NCBI GenBank assembly: GCA_020846875.1
Contig: JADLDB010000004.1
Span: 1 to 47,284, forward strand
Source of the DNA: Myxococcales bacterium
Lineage (GTDB): Bacteria; Myxococcota; Myxococcia; Myxococcales; Myxococcaceae
Direction: 5' to 3'
Length of the DNA stretch: 47,284 nucleotides
The notes under the pieces are model-generated. The model was given only the letters and a program-made list of their open reading frames with translations, was not told where the DNA came from and ran no database searches. Position 1 is the first letter of the stretch. Each line of letters opens with the position of its first letter. Positions 24,151 through 33,431 of this stretch are shown here, piece after piece. The position numbers and the translations under genes are program-made.

Positions 24151-24932
24151 GCGTTCGCGTCGAGCGCGCAGGCCCCGTCTTCACCGTCATCCTCCACCGT
24201 CCCGAGGCGCGGAACGCCGTCGACGCGCCCACCGCCCAAGCCTTGATCGACGCCTTCAACGCCTTCGAGGCCGACGCCGACGCGTTGGTCGCGGTGCTGT
24301 GGGGGCAGGGCGGCGTCTTCTGCGCGGGCGCGGACTTGAAGAGCATCGGCACCGGGCGGCAGAACCGGGTCGAGCCCTGCGGCGGCGGTCCCATGGGCCC
24401 CTCCCGCATGCTGCTGTCCAAGCCGGTGATCGCCGCGGTGGCCGGACACGCGGTGGCGGGGGGCCTGGAGCTGGCCTCCTGGTGCGATCTGCGCGTGGCC
24501 GAGGAGGACGCGGTCTTCGGCGTCTTCTGCCGTCGCTGGGGCGTCCCGCTCATCGACGGCGGAACGGTGCGCCTCCCGCGGCTCATCGGCCTCTCGCGCG
24601 CGCTCGATCTCATCCTCACCGGCCGGCCAGTGAAGGCCGACGAAGCCCTGGCGATGGGGCTGGTCAACCGGGTGGTGAAGAAGGGCGAGTCGCGCGCCGC
24701 CGCCGAGGCGCTCGCCCGGGAACTCGCCTCCTTCCCGCAGCGCTGCCTGCGCGCGGATCGAGCCAGCGCATTTTCCCAGTTCGACTACCCGCTGCCGGAG
24801 GCGATCCTCCGCGAGTTCCAGGGCGGCCTCGACGCCCTGATGCGGGAAGGCGTCGGGGGTGCGCAGCGCTTTGCTTCTGGGGCCGGCCGGCACGGCTCAT
24901 TCTCGGATCACCAGGAGGAGAAGACGTCATGA
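24147..24932 (+). CDS. Crotonase / enoyl-CoA hydratase-isomerase family protein
   Basis: 261 residues. The oxyanion-hole motif GGVFCAGADLKSIG is at about 52-65, and AGHAVAGGLELASWCDLRVA at about 98-117 supplies the second backbone NH and one acidic residue at the Glu144 position of rat hydratase. The second catalytic Glu (Glu164 of rat enzyme) appears to be replaced: the aligned segment reads FGVFCRRWGVPLIDGG. This argues for an isomerase or other crotonase activity rather than classic hydration. ATG 24147 overlaps the upstream stop (ATGA), and its own stop overlaps the next ATG. The last 25 residues (after GGAQRF) look like a non-conserved tail. Confidence 0.88.
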   Translation: MSVRVERAGPVFTVILHRPEARNAVDAPTAQALIDAFNAFEADADALVAVLWGQGGVFCAGADLKSIGTGRQNRVEPCGGGPMGPSRMLLSKPVIAAVAGHAVAGGLELASWCDLRVAEEDAVFGVFCRRWGVPLIDGGTVRLPRLIGLSRALDLILTGRPVKADEALAMGLVNRVVKKGESRAAAEALARELASFPQRCLRADRASAFSQFDYPLPEAILREFQGGLDALMREGVGGAQRFASGAGRHGSFSDHQEEKTS

Positions 24933-27427
24933 CGCACGTACTGCTGCTGCCGCTGGCGCTGCTTGCCACCACTCCCATCGACGAGGAGCAGGACTGGCCG
25001 CGCACCTTCACCACCGAGAAGGGCACGGCCTCGGTCTACACGCCGCAGCTCGAGCTGCTCAAAGGCGACCAACTCACCGCCCGGGCGGCCGTCTCATGGG
25101 AGCCGAGCTCGGGTGGAGACTCAGTGTTTGGGGTGGCCTTCTTCACGGCCGCCATCGACGTGGACCGGGACGAGCGCCTGGTCACCGTCCGCTCGGTGAA
25201 GGTGACGAAGCTGCGCTTCCCCAACGTGACGCCGGAGAAGGAGACGAAGTACTCCGAGCTGCTCGGCGCCGAGATGTCGAAGTGGGATCTGTCCTTCTCT
25301 CTCGACACCATGCTGGCCAGCCTCGAGGTGGCCGAGCGCGAGCGCAGCACTCCCGGCATCAAGTCGACGCCGCCGAAGATCCTCATCGCCACCGAGCCCA
25401 CGGTGCTGGTCACCATCGACGGCGAGCCGAAGCTGACGAAGGTGGAAGGTACGTCTCTCGAGCGGGTGATCAACACCCAGTTCCTCCTCGTCCACGATCC
25501 GGACGACAAGCGCTTCTTCATTACCAGCGGTGCGGCCTGGTTCGCGGCGAGCGCCGTCAAGGGGCCGTGGGCGCCCGTCGACGCGCCGAGCAAGGCAGTC
25601 CTGGAGTGGTACTCGAAGAACCCGCCGCCGCCCCCGCCCGAGGACGAGCCGCCCGCCACGCCACCCGTCTTCGTCGTGGCCACCGAGCCGACCGAGCTGC
25701 TCCAATTCGACGGAAAGCCTGCCTGGACGCCGATCGTCGGAGTGGGGCTGCTGGCGGCGAGCAACACCGACAGCGACGTCTTCATCGAACTCTCGTCGCA
25801 GAAGGTCTACCTGCTGCTCGCCGGGCGCTGGTTCACCGCGAAGAAGCTGGAGGGCCCATGGACGGTGGTGGGCAACGACAAGCTGCCCAGAGACTTCGCC
25901 AACATTCCCGCGGACTCGGGCGAGGGGCATGTGCTGGCCTTCGTCGCGGGCACGCCGCAGGCGAAGGACGCGCTGGCCGACACGCAGGTCCCCACCACCT
26001 CCACCGTGCGCAAGGACGCGGGGAAGGACCTCGTCGTCACCTGGGACGGCGAGCCGAAGTTCAAGGCCATCGAGGGGACGAAGCTGTCCTACGGCGTCAA
26101 CACCAAATTCTCCGTGCTGCTCGTCGAGGGGAAGTACTGGGTCTGCCACCAGGCCGTCTGGTACCTGGGCCCGTCGCCGAAGGGCCCGTGGACGGTGGCG
26201 GAGTCGCGGCCGCCCGGGCTGGACGCGCTACCTGCGAGCGCGCCCGTCTACAACGTGAGGTACGTCTACGTGTACGACGTGCAGCCGGACGTGGTGGTGG
26301 TGGGCTACTTGCCGGGCTACGTGGGCGTGTACCCGTACCACGGGTGCGTGGTGTACGGGACGGGCTGGTACTACCCGCCATACGTCACGCCGTACTACTA
26401 CGCGCCCCGGCCGCCGACGTGGGGCGTGCACGTGACGTGGAACCCGTGGATGGGGTTTGGCGTGGGCATCTCCTACGGCACGCCGTACTTCCGCATCGGC
26501 ATCCACTTCGGGGGGTACCCCGGGTACTGGGGCCCTGTCGGGTACCGGCCGATTCCTCCGCCCTACTACCGGCCGGGCTATCCGCCGCCCGGGCATCGCC
26601 CAGTGCCGGGCTACCCGCCGGGACATCGGCCCGCGACGGGAACGCCGCGTCCTCCGTCCGGCGGAGTCCCTCCGGGGGGGTGGGGCGGCATGGGCGGTGC
26701 GCGTCCGTCACAGCCGATCGCCGGCCAGCCCGGCGCAGGCGGTCCACGTCCGTCGCAGCCGATCGCCGGCCAGCCGGGCGCGGGCGGGCCGCGTCCGTCA
26801 CAGCCCATCGCCGGGCAGCCGGGCGCGGGCGGGCCGCGTCCCTCGCAGCCGATCGCCGGACAGCCAGGAGGCGGCCCGAGTGCGTCGCAGCCGATCGCGG
26901 GACAGCCGGGCGCAGGCGGCGCACGCCCGGGGCAGCAGCCTGGGACAGGTGGGCCGGGAGCTTCGCAGCCGATCGCCGGGCAACAACCGGGCGCGGGCGG
27001 CGCGCGTCCAGGGCAGCAGCCCGGAGCGGGCGCCCCGGGGGCGTCGCAACCGATCGCGGGTCAGCCCGGCGGCGGCTTCAGTGGCGCGAGCCCCGGCCAG
27101 CAGCCGTCGAACATCTACCAGCGCGGGGACAACGCCAGCCGGAACGCGTCCCGGCCGGCCCAGCAGCCAGTCGCGCCCTCCAGCGTGGGCGGCCGCCCCA
27201 ACGACGTGTACGGCGGCGCCAACGGCGACGTGTACCGCAAGGGAAACCAGGGCTGGGAGCAACGGCAGGGCGGAGGCTGGTCCTCCCCCTCGCAGCAGCC
27301 GGCGGCGCGTCCGTCTTCGCCCGCGCCCTCGCAGAACCTCAACCGCGACTACTCCGCCCGCCAGCGTGGCGGGGGCTCCTACGGGGGCGGTGGGATGCGC
27401 GGCGGTGGCGGCGGCCGGCGCCGCTGA
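24929..27427 (+). CDS. Secreted CBM-like, Gly/Tyr-rich and SQPIAGQ-repeat surface protein
   Basis: 832 residues from ATG 24929, with AGGAGGAG upstream and an ATGA overlap with the crotonase gene. A short signal peptide (MTHVLLLPLALLATT) is followed by a charged domain, then three repeats of about 85-100 residues (starting near 150, 250 and 365), each with a DGxP segment and a 'W(F/Y)xxxxxxGPW' element (AAWFAASAVKGPW; GRWFTAKKLEGPW; AVWYLGPSPKGPW). Then come a Tyr/Gly/Pro-rich stretch (about 440-560), seven SQPIAGQ repeats, and a Gly/Arg tail. Similar proteins are sometimes labelled carbohydrate-binding family V/XII. I infer a cell-surface or matrix protein. Function and ligand are unknown. 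Confidence 0.78.
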   Translation: MTHVLLLPLALLATTPIDEEQDWPRTFTTEKGTASVYTPQLELLKGDQLTARAAVSWEPSSGGDSVFGVAFFTAAIDVDRDERLVTVRSVKVTKLRFPNVTPEKETKYSELLGAEMSKWDLSFSLDTMLASLEVAERERSTPGIKSTPPKILIATEPTVLVTIDGEPKLTKVEGTSLERVINTQFLLVHDPDDKRFFITSGAAWFAASAVKGPWAPVDAPSKAVLEWYSKNPPPPPPEDEPPATPPVFVVATEPTELLQFDGKPAWTPIVGVGLLAASNTDSDVFIELSSQKVYLLLAGRWFTAKKLEGPWTVVGNDKLPRDFANIPADSGEGHVLAFVAGTPQAKDALADTQVPTTSTVRKDAGKDLVVTWDGEPKFKAIEGTKLSYGVNTKFSVLLVEGKYWVCHQAVWYLGPSPKGPWTVAESRPPGLDALPASAPVYNVRYVYVYDVQPDVVVVGYLPGYVGVYPYHGCVVYGTGWYYPPYVTPYYYAPRPPTWGVHVTWNPWMGFGVGISYGTPYFRIGIHFGGYPGYWGPVGYRPIPPPYYRPGYPPPGHRPVPGYPPGHRPATGTPRPPSGGVPPGGWGGMGGARPSQPIAGQPGAGGPRPSQPIAGQPGAGGPRPSQPIAGQPGAGGPRPSQPIAGQPGGGPSASQPIAGQPGAGGARPGQQPGTGGPGASQPIAGQQPGAGGARPGQQPGAGAPGASQPIAGQPGGGFSGASPGQQPSNIYQRGDNASRNASRPAQQPVAPSSVGGRPNDVYGGANGDVYRKGNQGWEQRQGGGWSSPSQQPAARPSSPAPSQNLNRDYSARQRGGGSYGGGGMRGGGGGRRR
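26698..27085 (+). repeat. Tandem repeat encoding SQPIAGQPGAGGxRP units
   Basis: Within the surface-protein gene, the unit SQPIAGQ recurs seven times. The first four copies have a 45-base period at the DNA level with only silent or minor changes; later copies are spaced by an extra GGARPGQQPG block. The protein repeat is Pro/Gly/Gln-rich, probably disordered or collagen-like. Recent duplication is suggested by the near-identical DNA of the first three copies. Confidence 0.9.
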
Positions 27428-27544
27428 CGGGCGACCTTCGAGGACGTAGCCGCACCGTTGCTCACCGACACGGTCGCGTGAGGAGCACTCGATGGCAGGC
27501 TTCGCGCTTTGCGGCGGCGGAAAGCCGTGCTTTCTGTCGCGCCC

Positions 27545-28420
27545 ATGACGGATCGCGTGGACAAGCAGTGGAAGGACAAGGGCCTGGCCGGCTACTCGAC
27601 GGAGGCGATCCTCGGGACCCTGGGCCACTACGGCGTGGCGCTGGACGAGGCGGGCTTCAGGACGGCGGCGCAGTCACGCTTCCCCATGGAGCTCGCCCTC
27701 TCGTGGAAGGCGAAGTGGAAGGGCACGGGGCAGTTCGCCGCGTTCCCCTTCGCGGCCGCCAGCGAGCTGTATGGGCGGCTGGTGCCCGACGCCGTGCCCC
27801 CCGCGAAGGTCGCCACGAAGCTGCTCGAGGTGATCGCCACCGGCCTGGGCAGCCTGGCCGGCAAGCCGTCCGATCTCCCCGCGGCGCTCACGGGGCTGGA
27901 GGAACTCCTGTCGAAGCTGCCCGCGCGCGGCGAGCGCCGGGACAGCTTCCTTTCCGAGTTCGTCGGCTACGTCCAGGCCTGGGCGAAGCCGTTCAACGAG
28001 CTGCCGTCGCAGCTGGCCGCCGCCGGCCGAAAGGACGAGGCGCTGCGGGTGGCGAAGGTGAACGAAGGCCTCTTCCCCGATCGCGAGGGCTGCGTCACCG
28101 CGCTGGTGCGCGCGGCGACGGGCGAGCGCGACGCGGTGGTGGCGGACCTGAAGGCGCGCGTGGGCGACCCGGCGAAGGACGTGTTCGCCCGCTACGCCGC
28201 GCTCGACGCGCTCTTCACCCTCGAGGAGCACGACGCCGTGAAGCAGCAGGGCCTGCACCTCTTCGACGCCGCGGCCGCCGCCCAGAAGTGGGGCCTGGCC
28301 GACACCGTCGCGCACCTCCTCGGCCACCTCGTGCAGGAGGTCGGCGCTGACGGCGCGTACGTGCGCGAGGTGCAGTCGCGCCTCGAGCTCGCCCACCACC
28401 ACGGCGGCGGCCACCACTGA
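27545..28420 (+). CDS. Protein of unknown function, first of a tandem paralogous pair
   Basis: 291 residues from ATG 27545 (a TTG 36 bases upstream is possible but less likely). No signal peptide and mostly helical, with no domain I recognise. It shares the N-terminal pattern GYSTEAILGTLGHYGVALDE (about 14-33), W-K-GTGQF (about 58-64) and helical repeats with the next gene, so the two arose by tandem duplication. The C-terminus ends in His-rich AHHHGGGHH, which could bind metal and is absent from the second copy. The 117 bases before it (27428-27544) hold only a small hairpin (27520-27534). Confidence 0.75.
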   Translation: MTDRVDKQWKDKGLAGYSTEAILGTLGHYGVALDEAGFRTAAQSRFPMELALSWKAKWKGTGQFAAFPFAAASELYGRLVPDAVPPAKVATKLLEVIATGLGSLAGKPSDLPAALTGLEELLSKLPARGERRDSFLSEFVGYVQAWAKPFNELPSQLAAAGRKDEALRVAKVNEGLFPDREGCVTALVRAATGERDAVVADLKARVGDPAKDVFARYAALDALFTLEEHDAVKQQGLHLFDAAAAAQKWGLADTVAHLLGHLVQEVGADGAYVREVQSRLELAHHHGGGHH

Positions 28421-28421
28421 C

Positions 28422-29306
28422 GTGGCCGAGCGCGTCGACAAGGGCTGGCAGGCGAGGGGTATCGAGGCCTACTCGACTGAGGCGATCCTCGGCACCCTGT
28501 CCCACTACGGCGTCGCGCTGGACGAGGCGGGCTTCAAAGAGCTCGCCGCCCAGGACTTCCCGCTCGCCATCGCGCAGCTCTGGCACCAGCGCTGGAAGGG
28601 CACCGGCCAGTTCAGCCGCTTCCCCGCGGCCGCCGCGGAGGAGCTGTGGCGCCGGCTCTGCGGCGGGGCGGTGGCTCCGACGGATCTCACGCTCGCGCTC
28701 ATCAGGCTGCTGGGCGCGCTCAACGCCGCCATGGAAGGCAAGCCCGACGACGGCACCCGCGACACCCGCTTCAAGGTGGTGGAGGCCTTCCTGGAGAAGC
28801 TGCCTGGCGCCGAGCTGCGCCGCGACAGGTTCATCGCCGAGATGACGGCGGCCCTGGGGGACGAGCTGGGCGAGGCCGTCGATCACCTCGCCGAGGCCCT
28901 GGCGCGAAGGGGACAGCCCGAGCTGGCCGAGCGCTTCGTGGCCATCGAAGAGAAGCTCTTCCCCGTGCGGGCCGGCTCCGCGCGCGCGATGGTGAAGGCC
29001 GCTGCCGGAGACGCGGAGGGCGCGGCGAAGGAGCTGACGGCGCTCGCGCAAGACGGCTCGAGGGATGCGTTCGCCCGGCTGTCCGCCCTCGACGGGCTCA
29101 TCGAGCTGGACCGGCTGGAGGTGGCGAAGGCCGTCGCGCTCGAGCTGGTGGAGCGGGCCGAGGAGGAGAGAGATCTCGAGCTGGGCACCCAGGTCGTCTA
29201 CCGGCTCACCCGGCTGCTCAAGGCCGATCCGAACTCGAGGGATCGTGAGGCCTTGAGGAAGCGCGTGGAGGCGCTGGCGGCGGCCCTGGGGCCGGGCGGC
29301 GAGTGA
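28422..29306 (+). CDS. Protein of unknown function, second of a tandem paralogous pair
   Basis: 294 residues from GTG 28422, one base after the upstream stop. It is paralogous to the preceding protein: the N-terminal 60 residues are nearly superposable (AYSTEAILGTLSHYGVALDE, RWKGTGQFSRFP), and the second half is a string of amphipathic helices suggestive of an ARM/TPR-like solenoid. No catalytic motif is visible. The pair is convergent with the response-regulator gene 13 bp away, with no hairpin between. Function unknown. Confidence 0.75.
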   Translation: MAERVDKGWQARGIEAYSTEAILGTLSHYGVALDEAGFKELAAQDFPLAIAQLWHQRWKGTGQFSRFPAAAAEELWRRLCGGAVAPTDLTLALIRLLGALNAAMEGKPDDGTRDTRFKVVEAFLEKLPGAELRRDRFIAEMTAALGDELGEAVDHLAEALARRGQPELAERFVAIEEKLFPVRAGSARAMVKAAAGDAEGAAKELTALAQDGSRDAFARLSALDGLIELDRLEVAKAVALELVERAEEERDLELGTQVVYRLTRLLKADPNSRDREALRKRVEALAAALGPGGE

Positions 29307-29319
29307 TTCGAGGCAACGG

Positions 29320-30687
<1,368 letters not shown>

Positions 30688-30697
30688 GAAGGCCTTC

Positions 30698-32383
30698 CTA
30701 GTCGCAAGTGCCGAGGAAGCAGCTGCCCGAACAGCAGTCGCTGTTCGCGCTGCAGAGCGATCCCGTTGGCAGGCACATGCACACGTAGCTGGAGCTGCCC
30801 GAGCTGGTCTGCCAGCAGTGGTAGTTCTGCGACTGCCGGCACTGGCCGCTCGAGGAGCAGGACTGGTAGCAGTACCCGTAGTTGTCCCCGTAGGAGGGGT
30901 TGTATTCGCACCAGCCCTGCGGCCCGCAGTTCTTCGTGTCGCCCCGGCACGGCCCCGAGCAGTAGCCGCCCGGGCTCGAGGCGCCGGTGAAGCAGATGCC
31001 CGACTCGCATTGGGCGCCGGCCGTGCAGGCGGCCCCGTACTTCCCCAGCCCCCGATCCAGGTTGCCGCAGCGCTTGCGCCATGCGTTGCACCCGTAACCG
31101 GATCCTCCGCCGGCGCATTCCGAGCTGGAGCTGCACAGGGGAATGCAGCCGTTGTTGTTGTTGGAGGTGTTGAAGTCGGGATCGAAGCAGACGAAGCCCG
31201 CGCGGCAGGCCCCCGTCCCGCTGATGCCGGTGCCGGTGCATGGGGCCACGCAGGTGTTGAAGGTCGAGCCCTGGAAGCAGCGGCCCCCGTTGCAGCCCGC
31301 GTTGGAGCCGACGGTGCAACTGGTGACGTTGCTGCACATGCCGTTGGGGGTGCCGGTGGTGGCCTCGTCGAGGCACTCGCCCCCGGCGCACTGGCCGTCC
31401 ATCAGGCAGGGCTTGCCGTCCTGCAGGCCGGCGCAGGCCGCGTTGCCGGTGCACTTCGAGTCGCCGCAGTCGATGGCGCGATCGCAGGTGTTGTCGAGGC
31501 CGTCGTCGCAGACCTCGGTGCCCGCGCCCTGGCAGTCGGTGTCGTTGCAGTCGGACTGGGAGTCGCCGTCGTTGTCCGCGCCGTCGGTGCAGTTGACTTC
31601 CTTCTTCGCCAGGTTGACGCAGGTGCAGCCGGTGCCGCACGTCACGCCGGCGCAGTCGACGTCCTCGCAGTCCGTCTGGTTGTCGGTGTCGTTGTCGATG
31701 TTGTCGGAGCAGAGGACCTCGGTCTTCACGCCGCCGGTGCACACGCAGCCGGCGCCGCAGCCGACGCAACCACCGCCGGAGCCACCGCCCGCGCCGCCGC
31801 CGCCCGCACCGCCACCGCCCGCACCGCCACCGCCCGCACCGCCACCGCCCGTGCCGCCACCGCCCGTGCCGCCACCGCCCGTGCCGCCACCGCCCGTGCC
31901 GCCACCGCCCGTGCCGCCACCGGAGCCGCCGCCCGCGCCGCCACCGGAGCCACCGCCCGCGCCGCCACCGGAGCCACCGCCTGAGCCGCCACCGGAGCCA
32001 CCGCCGCCTGAGCCGCCACCGGAGCCCCCGCCTGAGCCGCCACCGGAGCCACCGCCTGCGCCGCCCCCGACGCCGCGCACCTTCATCCCGTTGAGGCAGG
32101 TGCAGTCGAAGCCGCACTCCAGACCCGCGCAGCTCGGATCCGCGCAGTCGGTGAGGCCGTCGGCGTTGTCGTCGGTGTCGTTGGAGCAGTTCTCCGCCAC
32201 CACCGCGCAGTGGGGATCGGAGAAGCACTTTGGATCCAGACAGTCGGACTTGCCGTCGCCGTTGTCGTCCTTGCCGTTGTCGCAGGTCTCCGGCCCCGGG
32301 GTGGTGTCAGGGGGAGGGCCGCTGCAGGACAGCCCCAGGAGCGCGAGCGCCGCGAAGAGAATCCAGGTTGTCCGAACCGACAT
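30698..32383 (-). CDS. Cys/Asp-rich lipoprotein with Gly-Ser linker
   Basis: 561 residues from ATG 32383. The signal ends in a lipobox (LLGLS-Cys). Two DNxxDGxxDC modules (CDNGKDDNGDGKSDC, CSNDTDDNADGLTDC) precede an approximately 100-residue linker made almost only of Gly and Ser. Three more modules follow (e.g. CSDNIDNDTDNQTDC), then a long Cys-rich region with many likely disulfides and a DUF-like pattern of C-x-G spacing. The Asp/Asn loops resemble Ca-binding repeats of MopE-like and myxobacterial surface proteins. Probably an outer-surface lipoprotein held away from the membrane by the flexible linker. Function unknown. Confidence 0.82.
   Translation of the reverse strand: MSVRTTWILFAALALLGLSCSGPPPDTTPGPETCDNGKDDNGDGKSDCLDPKCFSDPHCAVVAENCSNDTDDNADGLTDCADPSCAGLECGFDCTCLNGMKVRGVGGGAGGGSGGGSGGGSGGGSGGGGSGGGSGGGSGGGAGGGSGGGAGGGSGGGTGGGGTGGGGTGGGGTGGGGTGGGGAGGGGAGGGGAGGGGAGGGSGGGCVGCGAGCVCTGGVKTEVLCSDNIDNDTDNQTDCEDVDCAGVTCGTGCTCVNLAKKEVNCTDGADNDGDSQSDCNDTDCQGAGTEVCDDGLDNTCDRAIDCGDSKCTGNAACAGLQDGKPCLMDGQCAGGECLDEATTGTPNGMCSNVTSCTVGSNAGCNGGRCFQGSTFNTCVAPCTGTGISGTGACRAGFVCFDPDFNTSNNNNGCIPLCSSSSECAGGGSGYGCNAWRKRCGNLDRGLGKYGAACTAGAQCESGICFTGASSPGGYCSGPCRGDTKNCGPQGWCEYNPSYGDNYGYCYQSCSSSGQCRQSQNYHCWQTSSGSSSYVCMCLPTGSLCSANSDCCSGSCFLGTCD
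31770..32066 (-). repeat. Low-complexity repeat encoding Gly-Gly-Gly-Ser linker
   Basis: Tandem units of 12-15 bases (such as CCGCCACCGCCCGTG and variants with GAGCCACCGCC on the plus strand) encode the glycine-rich linker of the lipoprotein on the minus strand. Several adjacent units are identical, which makes slippage and length variation between strains likely. This is not a CRISPR array: there are no spacers and the frame is kept throughout. Confidence 0.9.
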
Positions 32384-32428
32384 CACGCTTCCCGAGTCAG
32401 GCCCCAATCTCTTCGAGGTGTACCACAG

Positions 32429-32450
32429 CCCCCGGAAGGGTGCCCGGGGG
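32429..32450 (-). terminator. Weak hairpin after the ParB-like gene
   Basis: CCCCCGG (32429-32435) pairs with CCGGGGG (32444-32450), beginning 4 bases past the stop of the ParB-like gene on the minus strand. No U-tract follows, so intrinsic termination is doubtful. The hairpin lies 46 bp upstream of the Cys-rich lipoprotein start. Confidence 0.3.
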
Positions 32451-32453
32451 GTG

Positions 32454-33425
32454 TCACTCGTCGGTGCTCTCCGCCGGGGCGCCGCCCATTCTCGCCAGAT
32501 CCTCCTTGTTGACCTTGGCGGCGTCGATCTTCTGGGTGGCGGCCAGCATCTTCCGGACGGTGTCGTCGAAGTCGAGGCCGGAGGTGTCCTTCTTGAAGCG
32601 CAGGAAGTTCACCCGGGCCACCACGTAGTTCTTCAGGTACGGGGACTGGAGGCCCTTCGCCTTGAGCGCGTCGACCACCTTCACCACCTCGTCGTCCCAC
32701 TTGAGGAGCAGGTCAGCCCGCGCCTCGCGCACCTGGAGCGCGTCTTCGATGGGCTCGTCGAGGAAGGCCTCGAGCCGCTTCACCACCGGGGCGTAGGCAC
32801 CCGCCGAGTACCGCGGCCGCTTCTCGTAGGCTGCGCCGATGGTGGCGAAGTGCGGCTCTTCCAGGAAGGCGATGTAGTCGCTCTCTTTGCCGGCCCTCGC
32901 GCCCACCAGGCCGCGCACCATGCGGATCACCTCCAGCGAGCGCTCCTTCAGGTTGTGGGCCTTCTCGGTGTTGAGGGCGAGGATCTGGTAGGCGACGTCT
33001 TCGTCGGGCAGCACCAGCGCGACGATCGTCTTCATCCCCAACAGCTTCGCGGCGCCGAGGCGGTGGTTGCCGTTGGGGGTCCAGTACCTCCCGTCGCGCC
33101 GCACCGCGATGATCGGATCGAGGAAGCGCTTCACCCGCTCGATGGCGCTGGCCAGCTTCTTGAGGTGCGTCTCGCTGCGGTCGCGCTGGTAGGGCGTGGG
33201 CTCCACCAGATCGATGGGCAGCGCCGCCATCACCACCCCAGAGCCGCCGAAGGGATCGCGGTAGGTGCCGATCACCGAGCCGCCGTCGTCGACGATCATC
33301 CCCGACAGCTTCGTGCCCTCCTCGGTGGCGTGGGCGACCTCGGTGGGGCCCAGGCCCTGCGACTTCGCTTCCACCTTCTTGCGGCGGGGCTTCTTCGGCT
33401 TCGGGACGGTCTTCTTCGCGGCCAT
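32454..33425 (-). CDS. ParB/Srx-fold N-terminal domain protein
   Basis: 323 residues. A Lys/Pro-rich N-terminus (KKTVPKPKKPRRKK) may bind nucleic acid or be a flexible tail. The ParB/sulfiredoxin-like core is at about 70-140: LVEPTPYQRDRSETHLKKLA, then PNGNHRLGAAKLLGMKTI in place of the usual GERRxRA box, the CTP-binding/nuclease motif region of ParB-like proteins. A helical C-terminus follows. No ParA partner or parS site is seen, so a chromosome-partition role is unlikely. It lies 6 bp downstream of the tldE-like gene in the same operon. Confidence 0.82.
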   Translation of the reverse strand: MAAKKTVPKPKKPRRKKVEAKSQGLGPTEVAHATEEGTKLSGMIVDDGGSVIGTYRDPFGGSGVVMAALPIDLVEPTPYQRDRSETHLKKLASAIERVKRFLDPIIAVRRDGRYWTPNGNHRLGAAKLLGMKTIVALVLPDEDVAYQILALNTEKAHNLKERSLEVIRMVRGLVGARAGKESDYIAFLEEPHFATIGAAYEKRPRYSAGAYAPVVKRLEAFLDEPIEDALQVREARADLLLKWDDEVVKVVDALKAKGLQSPYLKNYVVARVNFLRFKKDTSGLDFDDTVRKMLAATQKIDAAKVNKEDLARMGGAPAESTDE

Positions 33426-33431
33426 GTGGTG

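Noticed and set aside
31770-32066. Possible CRISPR array
   Set aside because: Repeats are contiguous, in frame and without spacers; they encode the Gly-Ser linker.
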